Source: Blautia sp. MSJ-9 (GTDB lineage Bacteria; Bacillota; Clostridia; Lachnospirales; Lachnospiraceae). Taken from it: a stretch of 60,489 nucleotides of DNA. The stretch lies in the NCBI RefSeq assembly GCF_018919065.1, contig NZ_JAHLQG010000055.1, positions 1 through 60,489 on the forward strand. The letters run 5' to 3'. The notes under the pieces were generated by a model. That model saw only the letters and a list, made by a program, of their open reading frames with translations. It did not search any database and was not told where the DNA came from. The position numbers and the translations under genes were made by a program. Below, in pieces: positions 17,321 to 25,782 of the stretch. Position 1 is the stretch's first letter. Each line of letters opens with the position of its first letter.

Positions 17321-17410
17321 ACTGTTTCTCTCCTTTGAAATTATTCTTTGTTTAAAAGAAAATTCCACAAGCTTTTTATATAATGAAGATTTTCTTCAAC
17401 ATATAAAAAA

Positions 17411-17433
17411 ACCCCGGATCATATATCCGGGGT
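17411..17433 (-). terminator. riboswitch-controlled intrinsic terminator
   Basis: Stem ACCCCGGAT/ATCCGGGGT is followed on the minus strand by TTTTTTTAT. It sits between the FMN aptamer and the ribU ribosome site and would form when FMN is bound, stopping transcription. Confidence 0.9.
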
Positions 17434-17463
17434 AATGAGCACGTATGGTAAATATCGCGTGTT

Positions 17464-17588
17464 CTTCTCTCATCCAGACTATACTGTCGGTCCTGGAATT
17501 CCACCAGATCAGCCGCCGAAGCGGGTCGCGGACTATAACCGCCGGTAGGGAATCTCAGCTGATGCTGATCACCACAACCCCGAAGAAT
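17464..17588 (-). ncRNA. FMN riboswitch (RFN element)
   Basis: The minus strand carries the conserved RFN blocks in order: TTCTTCGGGG, GATTCCCTACCGGCGGT, AGTCCGCGACCCGC, GGTGGAATTCCAGGACCGAC and GTCTGGATGAGAGAAG. It precedes ribU, with a terminator hairpin between, so control is by transcription attenuation. The P2 arm (GTTGTGGTGATCAGC...) deviates from the most common GGGCAGGG form. Confidence 0.96.
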
Positions 17589-17607
17589 TTTCTTTTATCT
17601 GCATCTG

Positions 17608-17636
17608 ATTATACTACATACAGATATCTATTTCAA
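17608..17636 (-). promoter_or_regulatory. sigma-A promoter of the ribU leader
   Basis: On the minus strand TTGAAA and a perfect TATAAT are 17 bases apart. Transcription would start about 13 bases before the aptamer. Confidence 0.85.
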
Positions 17637-17712
17637 TATCATTTGTGACTTTTTTCTAAGTTTCACCAAACTTTGAACAATATCCAATATTTTTACAATT
17701 ACAATAACTGGA

Positions 17713-18264
17713 TTATCCTATAGATGTAAATCCTTTAAGAGCAGAAGAAACTTTCTTTTTATATGTTGCATAGCTGACCCTTTTTCCGTTAATCTTATAT
17801 CCTTGTCTGTACGCCGGATCAAATCTTCCATAACGACCATTAAGATATTCTGCTTCCAATGATTTTGTTGCACTCTGTCCTTTAATCTTATAGATATATA
17901 AGGAATTTCCACCTGTATTAGCTGTAGGTAATGCTACCTGATGTTTTTTCTTAGAATACTGTGCCCGCATATTATAACCTTTTCCTACGCCAACACTTTT
18001 TAAACATTTCTTTTTACCTGTATTTACATTATATGTATATACTTCGTTAGCCCATTTCGAACTATTATATACTACCAGTTCCGGCACTCCGTTTCCATCG
18101 AGATCTACAATCTTGTAGTCTCCTCCAGACTGCCCGATCAACTGCCTGTAACTTGCAACAGCAGCTTTATATTTTGACGAAGCTGCCATTGTTGGTATTG
18201 ACATACCAAAACACATTATCAAGGATAATAATATACAGCATATCTGTTTCATTTTCTTTCGCAT
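17713..18264 (-). CDS. secreted protein of unknown function
   Basis: A 183-residue protein with a clear signal peptide (MRKKMKQICCILLSLIMCFG..., cleavage probably after TMAA). The mature part has DLDGNGVPELVVY, a calcium-loop-like motif found in FG-GAP/VCBS-type and dockerin-like repeats, and a basic C-terminus. It lacks a lipobox and a wall-anchor signal, so it is probably released. The 83-base gap upstream separates it from another secreted protein gene on the same strand. I cannot name a family. Confidence 0.7.
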   Translation of the reverse strand: MRKKMKQICCILLSLIMCFGMSIPTMAASSKYKAAVASYRQLIGQSGGDYKIVDLDGNGVPELVVYNSSKWANEVYTYNVNTGKKKCLKSVGVGKGYNMRAQYSKKKHQVALPTANTGGNSLYIYKIKGQSATKSLEAEYLNGRYGRFDPAYRQGYKINGKRVSYATYKKKVSSALKGFTSIG

Positions 18265-18347
18265 AGTGATCTCCTCCCTGTTTGATCTGCAATTTATTCG
18301 CTATACAGAAATTATAACACAAAACGGGCAAAAGAGGCTATTAAACT

Positions 18348-18941
18348 TTACTCTGCCTGATTAATATTATTAACCTTACAACCCGCTAATACAACAACAA
18401 GCGTGTCTCCACCCTCGGTATTCTCAAATGAACTGGTACCAAGCGGCAGACCGGTTACTTCTACTGTATCATCCTCGAAAACATCATCCAATTCTCCATT
18501 ATAATAAACAGAATACTGCTGTTCTTCTCCATCTATCAGATTTAGCCATGTCAGATAATGTCCTTCTTCCATTTCCTCTTCCTGAACCTGTATTACGTAT
18601 GCGTCCGAAATTCTCATCAGCTTATCACCATATCTGGATGGATTTTTGTTGATATGGCGAAAATCCAGTTCTGCATCTATCATTTCATCCGGTATTACCA
18701 GTTCTGGTGAAGCAGGGAAAAAATCATCATGTTCTTCCAGAAAAGTTTCCGCCTTCTCCGTTAATGTATACTCTGTACTGCATTGATCCTGTATATATGT
18801 ATACAGATCCAGTGCTGTATAGCTTGCACCTGTATTCTCTGAGGCATATACATTTAAACTGTCCAGAGGTGTTACTCCCTGTAAAATAACCGCTGATAAT
18901 GCTGCTATTGCGATCCTTTTCATAATTGTTTTTGCTGCCAT
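18348..18941 (-). CDS. secreted protein of unknown function
   Basis: A 197-residue protein with a signal peptide (MKRIAIAALSAVILQGVTP, cleavage near VYA-SE). The remainder is acidic. DAYVIQVQEEE... through DDTVEVTGLPLGT reads like a small OB-fold-type beta domain, as in tRNA_anti-like secreted proteins; this is a guess from the pattern. The ATG at 18941 has AAAAGGGG upstream; a longer frame begins at 18968. It follows two small membrane protein genes closely (37 bases), so 19648-18348 may be one operon. Confidence 0.65.
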   Translation of the reverse strand: MAAKTIMKRIAIAALSAVILQGVTPLDSLNVYASENTGASYTALDLYTYIQDQCSTEYTLTEKAETFLEEHDDFFPASPELVIPDEMIDAELDFRHINKNPSRYGDKLMRISDAYVIQVQEEEMEEGHYLTWLNLIDGEEQQYSVYYNGELDDVFEDDTVEVTGLPLGTSSFENTEGGDTLVVVLAGCKVNNINQAE

Positions 18942-18978
18942 AGTTATCCCCCTTTTCTTTTGTAGCATTTACTGTTAA

Positions 18979-19437
18979 TTATATCTTTGCTCTTTCTTTA
19001 ATATCCTCTACAAATGCTGTAGCTATTTTCTTTCTGTTGGAATATACAACCGCTTTGTTTCCGCTTCTCAGACATATCGTTATTTTATAATTTGAGCCTG
19101 CCCATATAAACAGAAAAACAAATACAATCATTCCAGGATTGGAAAAACAGGAAATCACTGCCAGACAAATGAAAAATATATAATATCCTGGTATTTTGTA
19201 GTTCATAAGTATTGCCGTAATATCTTCATAATAAATCACAGGAATCATATTCTTCTTTACCGGCCTTATATCTATAGTCAGCTTTTCGTGATCAGCAAGA
19301 ATTGTGCTGTAAATCCTTCCCGTCAGCCACGATAAATAAATTCCTCTTGAAGAACTCATGGTATACTTCATATTCTGCTTTGTCACAGCATTTTCTTTTT
19401 CCTGTGTAGCCTGTGCTTGAGTTTCCAGTGCTTCCAT
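18979..19437 (-). CDS. membrane protein of unknown function
   Basis: A 152-residue protein. The first 85 residues are soluble, with a TIDIRPVKKNMIPVIYYEDITAI segment that resembles a PH-like/bPH domain strand pattern. Two close hydrophobic segments follow (PGYYIFFICLAVISCF and GMIVFVFLFIWAG), then a short beta-rich tail. No family recognised. It is 19 bases downstream of a 63-residue membrane protein gene and likely co-transcribed. Confidence 0.6.
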   Translation of the reverse strand: MEALETQAQATQEKENAVTKQNMKYTMSSSRGIYLSWLTGRIYSTILADHEKLTIDIRPVKKNMIPVIYYEDITAILMNYKIPGYYIFFICLAVISCFSNPGMIVFVFLFIWAGSNYKITICLRSGNKAVVYSNRKKIATAFVEDIKERAKI

Positions 19438-19456
19438 ATTACTTTCCCCTCTTATT

Positions 19457-19648
19457 TCAGTTTTTACCGACCAATGTCAGCAGCAGTGCAATGGGTATTG
19501 TCACAAATCCTGCAACCATACAGATAATAAAACGTGTCATGTAGAAGTATGTTGCATTGGAATAAACATACACTTTCTTAGACCACCATATCTTATTAGT
19601 CGCCCAGTATGCTGCCGCTATGTAAGCGATCATAAGTATTGCTGCCAT
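19457..19648 (-). CDS. small two-helix membrane protein
   Basis: A 63-residue protein with two hydrophobic stretches (AAILMIAYIAAAYWA and FIICMVAGFVTIPIALLLTLVG) separated by a basic, aromatic loop. ATG 19648 has GAGGTG upstream; the frame is open to 19672. It begins the probable operon of membrane and secreted proteins running down to 18348. No function can be inferred. The 317 bases between it and the divergent DUF5684-like gene show no repeat I recognise and probably hold both promoters. Confidence 0.55.
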   Translation of the reverse strand: MAAILMIAYIAAAYWATNKIWWSKKVYVYSNATYFYMTRFIICMVAGFVTIPIALLLTLVGKN

Positions 19649-19965
19649 AGTTTTCACCTCACTTATGTACAATCTTCAGTAATTCATTTAGAGGATTGTT
19701 ATAATTCACTCATCCTTTATTACACTCATTATACCCTTCTCTTATCAGCTTTTCATTCACTGGCAGTATATGTTTTACGCCAAAGCAACAACAATTTTCT
19801 CACTTATAAAATTCACAATCTTCTTTGATAATTGACGAACTCCTGAGAATATGCTTTAATGGATTCAGCATAAACACTTCAAGAGAACAAACATAGTTCT
19901 CAACTACGCTTCTACACCAATGATACATGTATCATATCTCACAGAAAGAAATGGGGGAACACAAA

Positions 19966-20415
19966 ATGGGACTTATAGCTATCAGTAGTCTGATGCTCTT
20001 GGGCGGTATGTATCTGATGATCGCATTCGCATGGTGGCTTCTGCAGATCATTGCCAACTGGAGAATCTTTACCAAAGCAGGAGAGGACGGATGGAAAAGT
20101 ATTATTCCAATATATGGCGATTATATTTCTTATAAAATCGCATGGCAGCCTGCATATTTCTGGCTGACTTTCATCCTGGGAATCATATCTTCTTATCTGC
20201 AGGGAACTCTGGAAACAGGCGAAAGCTTAACGGTCTACATGCTTGTCATACTGATAAAAATCATACTTGTCGTCATCAGCATTATGTACAGCATTAAGCT
20301 TGCAAGAGCCTTCGGCAGAGGCACAGGATTCGCCATTGGACTTATCTTCTTACAGCCAATCTTCATGCTGATCCTTGGCTTCGGCGATGACAGATATTAT
20401 GGGGCAGATAAATAG
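19966..20415 (+). CDS. DUF5684 family membrane protein
   Basis: A 149-residue protein with four membrane segments. The motif WRIFTKAGEDGWKSIIPIYGDYISYKIAW is characteristic of DUF5684 proteins, which are often mislabelled signal peptidase I but lack its Ser-Lys dyad. The ATG at 19966 has GGGGGAA upstream; the track to an ATG at 19927 is not needed. It diverges from the small membrane protein operon and ends at its own terminator. Role unknown. Confidence 0.75.
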   Translation: MGLIAISSLMLLGGMYLMIAFAWWLLQIIANWRIFTKAGEDGWKSIIPIYGDYISYKIAWQPAYFWLTFILGIISSYLQGTLETGESLTVYMLVILIKIILVVISIMYSIKLARAFGRGTGFAIGLIFLQPIFMLILGFGDDRYYGADK

Positions 20416-20435
20416 ACAACCGCTAAATCAAAAAA

Positions 20436-20465
20436 GGCAGGATTCCCACTTTCAAGAATCCTGCC
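20436..20465 (+). terminator. intrinsic terminator of the DUF5684 gene
   Basis: A perfect 10-bp stem GGCAGGATTC/GAATCCTGCC is followed by GTTTTTTTA on the plus strand. A-rich sequence on the left gives it weaker activity for the convergent AEC gene too. Confidence 0.9.
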
Positions 20466-20505
20466 CGTTTTTTTACTTATTCACTTATTCACATATCCAT
20501 AAAAC

Positions 20506-21435
20506 TTAATACAGCCCCATAATTGCCAGCAAAGCAGTAATCACTACAAGGCTGCACAGAATGCTCACGCTGTTTGCACAGCTTGCCATTCCTTCATCAC
20601 CGCCGCACATTCCGGTGTAGGCAGGTGCCACTGCACTCATAGGAGCGAAGCACAGTAAAACGAGTGTCTGTCTGATAACCAGATCAAACGGTAAAACAAA
20701 ATAGAAGATTACAGCACAGACTGCAGCAAAGATATGACGGATTCCGATTAGTTTAAAAATCTCACCCATGTATTCTTTCTTGAATTCGATATGGAACAGA
20801 AGACCTAACATCAGCATGGCAACAAATGTGTTGGCCTTTGCCATTGGCTCGATCAGTGTAAGAATAACCGGTGGTGTGTCAATATTTGCAACAGCCAAAA
20901 TAAACATAACTACATAGGCTACCAGCGGAGGACTGGTAATCAGACGTTTTGCAAAGGATTTAAGATCCATTCCTTTTTTGGAACCGGAAGCTGCTGTATA
21001 CTCTGCAACGAATGCATAAGTACCTCCGGTACACATAATACTGTTTCCTACATCGAACATACAGGCAGTAACACTTCCCATAGCCGGAAGGAAGCTCTGC
21101 ACAAACGGCAGACAGAACGCCCCGATGTTAAATGCCGGAAGACAAAGCATATTTAACGCCTGTTCTCCTTTGGATTTTCTGCGTGTGATCAGTGCACCTA
21201 CTGCAATCATAATTACATTCAGAAGAATTCCAAGTACTGCTATTATCAGCATATTAAATCCCATATCCTCTATTGCAGAGAAATTGGTGATAATAGATGC
21301 AGGAAGTGTTACATAGATCAGGAATTTCTTAACCGATGCACCTGCATCCTTCGGCACAAAGCCTGTAGATTTCATTACAATTCCGATGATAATGATCAGG
21401 GTAAATGAAAAAGCCCTCATTAGTACTGAAAACAT
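20506..21435 (-). CDS. AEC family transporter (auxin efflux carrier-like)
   Basis: A 309-residue membrane protein with ten hydrophobic segments in two five-helix halves. The first half has FVPKDAGASVKKFLIYVTLPASIITNFSAIEDM; the second has PLSAVAPAYTGMCGGDEGMASCANSVSILCS, typical of AEC permeases that move organic acids such as malate. It lies 14 bases downstream of a truncated PHP gene, so its original operon promoter may have been lost with that gene's 5' part. Confidence 0.9.
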   Translation of the reverse strand: MFSVLMRAFSFTLIIIIGIVMKSTGFVPKDAGASVKKFLIYVTLPASIITNFSAIEDMGFNMLIIAVLGILLNVIMIAVGALITRRKSKGEQALNMLCLPAFNIGAFCLPFVQSFLPAMGSVTACMFDVGNSIMCTGGTYAFVAEYTAASGSKKGMDLKSFAKRLITSPPLVAYVVMFILAVANIDTPPVILTLIEPMAKANTFVAMLMLGLLFHIEFKKEYMGEIFKLIGIRHIFAAVCAVIFYFVLPFDLVIRQTLVLLCFAPMSAVAPAYTGMCGGDEGMASCANSVSILCSLVVITALLAIMGLY

Positions 21436-21449
21436 AAAAACCTCCCTTT

Positions 21450-21698
21450 CTACACCCGAAGCCGGTTTTTCACATATGAAAGGGAACGGTTCACGATCAG
21501 TTCCTCCGGAAAATCTACTTCCTTAAGAATTTTTTCTGTCCTGGTAAAATCACCTACATCCTCTTCTCTGTGTGCATCGCTTCCAAGCATAATCTCTACC
21601 CCATATTTTACACACAATTTCAGAATTTGTATATCATTTTCATATGCCTGAATACGAAATCCCCGTAGCTTAAAAGAAAGTGATATTCTGGGCGTCAC
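21450..21698 (-). pseudogene. 3' fragment of a PHP-domain phosphoesterase
   Basis: The frame encodes only the end of a PHP-domain protein of the YcdX/histidinol-phosphatase-like group: AYENDIQILKLCVKYGVEIMLGSDAH, with the C-terminal metal-binding DAH motif, then EDVGDFTRTEKIL. All N-terminal metal-binding motifs are absent. Homology stops near 21665, where a SorC-type reading frame on the other strand begins. The start codon given by the open frame is therefore not a real start. Confidence 0.75.
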
Positions 21699-22326
21699 CT
21701 GGGGCAGTACTGTTTACCATATGATCAATTACCTCAATCCTTCCCAGAAGGTAAATGCGAAGTTTGTCACTCTTCATGGCAGTATTGCCTGCTGTGAAAA
21801 TGAACTGGATGTGCGAACTCTGGTATCCCGCATGGCAAAGGCTTTCTTCGGAGAAAACTATTATCTTCTCACAGATGCTCTTATGAGCAGCAAAGAAGCC
21901 TCCCGAATCATGAAGGAAGAAAAAAATAATCAGCGGGTGTTCAAGATGTTTGACCACGTTACAATTTCTGTAAGCGGTATCGGAAGTTTCTATCCAACAG
22001 AAGAATCCGTTCTTGCATCTCCGGAGTTTATGCCCACCGAGGATCTGGAGAAACTGAAACAGGAAAATGTTTCCGGTGATATTGCCCTTCGCTTCTTTGA
22101 CCATGACGGACAGGAATGTAATACTACACTTAAAGAACGCATGATATCAATCAGCATAGAGCAGTTCAAAAAAATCGACCGCAAGATTTCCCTTGTATCA
22201 GGTGTTTCCAAAGCAAATGCTGTGTTAAGCGCTTTAAAGGGCGGGCTGGTGGATGTGCTGATCCTGGACTCCAATCTTGCTGAAGCACTGCTGAAACTCA
22301 GTGAAGACATGCCTTCACAGGAGTAA
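21652..22326 (+). pseudogene. 3' fragment of a SorC-family regulator (sugar-binding domain)
   Basis: Translation from 21652 reads LKESDILGVTWGSTVYHMINYL, the middle of a SorC/DeoR-type sugar-binding domain, and continues to KANAVLSALKGGLVDVLILDSNLAEALL at its end. The family-typical residues before the first ATG (21721) show that the true gene began further upstream. The helix-turn-helix half is missing. The fragment is head to head with the PHP fragment. It could still yield a short sugar-binding protein from ATG 21721 but has no DNA-binding part. Confidence 0.75.
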
Positions 22327-22359
22327 TATTTTATGCCTGTATCTCTATAAAATAAACAA

Positions 22360-22396
22360 GAACCCTTCTGCCGACAATTTGTCCACAGAAGGGTTC
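22360..22396. terminator. bidirectional terminator
   Basis: An 11-bp perfect stem GAACCCTTCTG/CAGAAGGGTTC lies between the SorC fragment (plus) and the DUF3343 gene (minus). T-rich sequence follows on each strand. Confidence 0.8.
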
Positions 22397-22398
22397 TC

Positions 22399-22641
22399 TT
22401 ATTCTTCATCCGCATGATAAATCCCAACATATCCCTGCGGTTCTACTCTGACGATCTGCTCGACTTCCTCTGTTTTCTCCGGGAAGTCCGCTTCTGTATG
22501 AAATCTCACACAGGTTCCGCAGGAGGAGCTTAAATCTCTTGGGACCGGCATGACTTCTGCCCTCAGATTCATTGCCTGGCAGTTTCTTCGAAACTGGATA
22601 GCTCCATAATGGGAATAGAAGGTTGCTATATATGTGATCAT
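22399..22641 (-). CDS. DUF3343 protein (putative Se/S carrier)
   Basis: An 80-residue protein of the DUF3343 family (PF11823), small proteins often found beside YedE/YedF and selenium-use genes. It has the family pattern ATFYSHYGAIQFRRNCQAMNLRAEVMPVPRDLSSSCGTCVRF, with CGTC as a probable thiol pair. It overlaps the TusA gene by four bases (ATGA), so it is translationally coupled as the last gene of the cluster. A role in carrying sulfur or selenium is inferred from context. Confidence 0.85.
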   Translation of the reverse strand: MITYIATFYSHYGAIQFRRNCQAMNLRAEVMPVPRDLSSSCGTCVRFHTEADFPEKTEEVEQIVRVEPQGYVGIYHADEE

Positions 22642-22844
22642 TTTTTAAGTTTCAGCAGGATATCATCTCCCTGCTCTGTTGCCTGTACCTGATATCCCTG
22701 ATGTGTCGCAAATCTGGATACATTCTCTTTTGCAACTACATTATCAACCAGAATCTCATATTCTTTGTCTCCGGATTCCATTGCATTCTTTGCACGGATC
22801 ACTGGTTCCGGACAGGATAAACCTCTTGCATCTACTTTCTTCAT
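22638..22844 (-). CDS. TusA/YedF-like sulfur carrier
   Basis: A 68-residue SirA/TusA-fold protein. The persulfide cysteine lies in the conserved LSCPEPV motif (CPxP) near residue 11. TusA proteins relay sulfur from cysteine desulfurases; the YedF relatives go with selenium metabolism. This protein is TusA-sized, without the C-terminal DsrE-like half of full-length YedF. Ribosome site AAGGAGAG precedes it. It couples to DUF3343 and follows the YedE gene with about 90 bases holding a family B repeat remnant. Confidence 0.88.
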   Translation of the reverse strand: MKKVDARGLSCPEPVIRAKNAMESGDKEYEILVDNVVAKENVSRFATHQGYQVQATEQGDDILLKLKK

Positions 22845-22859
22845 TCGTCTCTCTCCTTT

Positions 22860-22925
22860 TAGAGTGTGTCTAAAAAAATACTTTCCGCAAAATGAGCGTA
22901 TTAATTGCGGAAATGATGTCTACAT
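22860..22925. repeat. palindromic repeat, family B, decayed copy
   Basis: It starts TAGAGTGTGTCTAAAAAAA, followed by CTTTCCGCAAAATGAGCG and TTGCGGAAATGATGTC. These match the ends of the copies at 161-244 and 25434-25599, but the right end is worn. It lies inside the YedE-TusA intergenic gap. Confidence 0.5.
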
Positions 22926-22933
22926 TCCGACAA

Positions 22934-24016
22934 TCAGGCTTCTTCTTTTCTCATGGAGTTCACTGCTGCGATTACAGCAACTACCACAATCCCAATAATA
23001 ACTGCAATCTTTCCGTTTGCTGTAGGACCTTCACCAGAAGATGCCAGTCCGAAGTTATGGGCAAAAGCAGCGCCTGCCATCAGACCGAGAACAGTCACAG
23101 CGGAGTCCGTATTTCCCTCGCCTGCAAGAATAAGCTGACGAAGCGGGCATCCACCGAGGAGAATACATCCAAAGCCTGCCAGATACATGCCAAGTGCGTT
23201 CCACAGTCCGTCTGTGTGTGCAATCGGCTGTCCCGCAAATCCCGGATTGAAATAGGATGTTCCTGTAACTGCACCGAGAATCAGATTCATTACCAATGCT
23301 GTCACAAGAATTGCAACAAAGCCGAACAGTAATTTGTATTCTTTGAAAAGTACCGCATCCCGGATACCGCCGACCATACACAGACGTGTTCTCTGAGCCA
23401 GGATACCAACAATGATTCCTGCTACCAGTGCAATAATGATTGCAGCATGTTTTGCTCCAGGTCCGCCTTCCGGCTCTGTGAAATGGATAAATGCAGGTGC
23501 AACTACCAGTAAAAGAAGCATCACGATCTGGAATGCAGGATAAATACCGCCTTCCAGCTTCGGCATCTTATAAGAACGTTTCAGTGTGTAACCTTTCTTC
23601 AGAAAAACAGTTCCTGTAAGAATACCGGCTACAAATCCAACAAGTCCAAACAGAGCATTTCCGTCTCCGCCTGCCAGACGCAGGATCATACGGAATGGAC
23701 ATCCAAGAAACATCAGACATCCGATCATAACAAATGCGCCAAGTGTAAATCTGGTCACAGGTGCAGAGCCACCTCTTGGACGAAACTCTTTCTTAGCAAG
23801 TGAAATGATACATGCTCCAAGCACCAGACCAATGATTTCCGGACGGATATACTGAACTGCTGCCGCTGAATGAAGTCCCAGCGCACCTGTGGTATCTCTC
23901 AGGAAGCAGGCAATACAGAAGCCCATATTTGCCGGATTTCCAAAAAACACCAGAATTGCAGCGATCAGACCGATCACGCCTCCTGCCAGAACTATGGTTC
24001 CCTTTTCGTTTTTCAT
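22934..24016 (-). CDS. yedE: YedE-type selenium/sulfur transporter
   Basis: A 360-residue membrane protein made of two YeeE/YedE halves, each with a Cys-bearing motif: FLGCPFRMILRLAGGDGNALFGL and LLGGCPLRQLILAGEGNTDSAV. This matches the YedE group of putative selenium transporters and the thiosulfate importer fold of YeeE. About ten membrane helices. It opens a unit with TusA and DUF3343 and diverges from a cysteine-desulfurase-like gene, so the cluster probably imports and handles a reduced Se or S compound. Selenium use is inference; no selD or selA is in the window. Confidence 0.88.
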   Translation of the reverse strand: MKNEKGTIVLAGGVIGLIAAILVFFGNPANMGFCIACFLRDTTGALGLHSAAAVQYIRPEIIGLVLGACIISLAKKEFRPRGGSAPVTRFTLGAFVMIGCLMFLGCPFRMILRLAGGDGNALFGLVGFVAGILTGTVFLKKGYTLKRSYKMPKLEGGIYPAFQIVMLLLLVVAPAFIHFTEPEGGPGAKHAAIIIALVAGIIVGILAQRTRLCMVGGIRDAVLFKEYKLLFGFVAILVTALVMNLILGAVTGTSYFNPGFAGQPIAHTDGLWNALGMYLAGFGCILLGGCPLRQLILAGEGNTDSAVTVLGLMAGAAFAHNFGLASSGEGPTANGKIAVIIGIVVVAVIAAVNSMRKEEA

Positions 24017-24187
24017 TTATTTCTTTCCTCCTTTTACACTGACTTTTTTTGTTGTCAGCACAATTTCTTTGTATCTATTTTATCATTTTTATGCTGAAAT
24101 CACTAATTCATTATAGCCGTATTTTATAGTTATTTATAGAAATCTTTTATAAGTTGTGCTATACTATAGATAAGATATGATATGATG

Positions 24188-24234
24188 TTAGGGTCAAAAA
24201 GTATTTTTTTCCTAACTTGATATCCACAAATTGC
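24188..24234 (+). repeat. hairpin repeat, family D, copy 1
   Basis: TTAGG and CCTAA bracket an AT-rich loop and are followed by TTGATATCCACAAATT. The same layout occurs at 29750-29795 and 48964-49010. It lies 30 bases before the ribosome site of the desulfurase-like gene. Confidence 0.5.
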
Positions 24235-24264
24235 TATATATAAAAATCGGGGGGATTTGTTACT

Positions 24265-25428
24265 ATGAATAAAATATATCTGGATCAGGCAAGTACGTCT
24301 TTTCCCAAGGCACCATCTGTTGCACAGGCAGTTTATGATTACCTGTCAGGCTCTGCTGTGAATGTGAATCGGGGAGGATACCGGGCAGCTTATTCTGTGG
24401 AGGAGCAGATTTTTGAGACAAGAGAACAGCTTCTGAAGCTCTTTCACTTTACTTCCGGAAAGGGTAAGAATGTTATTTTTACAGAAAATATCACTGCCAG
24501 TCTGAATGTTCTTCTGAAAGGACTTCTGAAACCCGGCGATCATGTACTTGTAACTGCTATGGAGCATAATGCAGTGATGCGTCCTCTTGTACAGCTGGAG
24601 AAACATGGAATTTCTTTTGACAGGATCCCCTGCGCTTCTGACGGCAGTCTTCTGCTTGATAAAGCGGCTGCACTCCTTCGTCCTGAGACTAAGCTTGTGG
24701 TCTGTCTTCATGCTTCCAATGTATGCGGAACTGTCATGCCTGCACAGGAAATCGGGAATTTCTGCAAAGAACATGAACTTCTTTTTATTCTGGACACTGC
24801 ACAGACGGCAGGAACCATTGACATTGATATGGAGAAATATCACATAGACGCACTGGCATTTACAGGTCACAAGGGACTCAGAGGGCCACAGGGAACAGGT
24901 GGCTTTCTAATCCGCAATGAACTGGCAGCGCAGATCGATCCTCTTATCAGCGGCGGAACAGGAAGCGCCTCTCATTCTGAGGAAGTACCGGCATTTCTTC
25001 CGGATCGTTTCGAACCCGGAACTCCCAATATCCCGGGGATTCTGGGACTTCATGCCGCACTCTGTGATCTGGAGAAACAGTCCATGGAAGAAATCCGCCA
25101 ACATGAATTAATGCTGACACAATACTTTATAGATGGTATCCTGAATTTGGATCCTGAAGAAAAATTCCTGCGTATTATCGGCAAAAAAAATATTGAAAAC
25201 CGTTGTGCAGTTGTATCCGTCCAGACCTTACATATGGACATGGCTCAGGCCGCCTTTGAGCTGGACAGTACTTATGGAATTATGACAAGAGTCGGCCTTC
25301 ACTGTGCACCAAACGCACATAAAACTCTTGGAACATACCCGGAGGGTACTCTCCGTTTTTCTTTCGGACCTGAGAATACAAAGCAGGAACTGGATATTGC
25401 TTTAGATGCATTATCCGCATTACTATAG
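24265..25428 (+). CDS. class V aminotransferase, cysteine desulfurase/selenocysteine lyase-like
   Basis: A 387-residue PLP enzyme. The PLP lysine is in ALAFTGHKGLRGPQGTGG, and DTAQTAGTIDIDM supplies the cofactor Asp and His/Gln. The C-terminus has GLHCAPNAHKTLGT with the catalytic cysteine (LHCAP) as in SufS/CsdB and selenocysteine lyases. It would take S or Se from cysteine or selenocysteine and pass it to the TusA protein. GGGGGGA precedes the ATG. It diverges from YedE and is followed by a LysR gene in the same direction. Confidence 0.9.
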   Translation: MNKIYLDQASTSFPKAPSVAQAVYDYLSGSAVNVNRGGYRAAYSVEEQIFETREQLLKLFHFTSGKGKNVIFTENITASLNVLLKGLLKPGDHVLVTAMEHNAVMRPLVQLEKHGISFDRIPCASDGSLLLDKAAALLRPETKLVVCLHASNVCGTVMPAQEIGNFCKEHELLFILDTAQTAGTIDIDMEKYHIDALAFTGHKGLRGPQGTGGFLIRNELAAQIDPLISGGTGSASHSEEVPAFLPDRFEPGTPNIPGILGLHAALCDLEKQSMEEIRQHELMLTQYFIDGILNLDPEEKFLRIIGKKNIENRCAVVSVQTLHMDMAQAAFELDSTYGIMTRVGLHCAPNAHKTLGTYPEGTLRFSFGPENTKQELDIALDALSALL

Positions 25429-25433
25429 CAATC

Positions 25434-25599
25434 CTAGAGCACGTCTGAAAAAGGCTTTCTGCAAGATGTGCGTCACAATTTGTGGGATATTTTGCCCGGA
25501 TGAGGGCGCCGTAGCGGGCTACGGCAACTGAATTCGGGTGAAATATCCCGCAAAGTGGGGCGTGCAGGTTGCGGGAATGATTTTTCAGACACGCTCTAG
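25434..25599. repeat. palindromic repeat, family B, full copy
   Basis: The outer 19 bases (CTAGAGCACGTCTGAAAAA and, inverted, CTAGAGCGTGTCTGAAAAA) pair at 17 positions, and TA lies at both borders. Inside, GGGATATTT/AAATATCCC and GCCGTAGC/GCTACGGC continue the folding to a nearly full-length hairpin. No coding capacity. The family has shortened copies at 161-244 and 22860-22925. Confidence 0.75.
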
Positions 25600-25758
25600 T
25601 GTACCAACAAGTTGATTTCTTGAACAATCTTACGTCTAAATTTCTTATTTCCGCGTTGTCGTCGGTCGCCGTAGCCACCGCTACGCCTCTCTCCTCCGCC
25701 TTGAAATAAGAAAATTTATCCTGCAAGATTGTTTCAAGAATCAACTTGTCGGTACACT
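25599..25758. repeat. palindromic repeat, family C
   Basis: A 160-bp near-palindrome: GTGTACCAACAAGTTGAT at the left equals the inverted right end GTGTACCGACAAGTTGAT but for one base. The next 40 bases (TTCTTGAACAATCTT..., AAATTTCTTATTTC) also pair with small gaps. It abuts the family B element directly and ends 25 bases before the LysR start. I saw no second copy in the window. The gap 25429-25782 consists of these two elements. Confidence 0.7.
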
Positions 25759-25782
25759 CGTACATAAAAGGAGATTTTCACA

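Noticed and set aside
21670..22104. 144-codon minus-strand frame over the SorC fragment
   Set aside because: It is antisense to a recognisable SorC sugar-binding domain and has no family features.
25280..25765. 161-codon minus-strand frame over the csd end and repeats
   Set aside because: It covers two palindromic repeats and the antisense of csd, with no ribosome site or family match.
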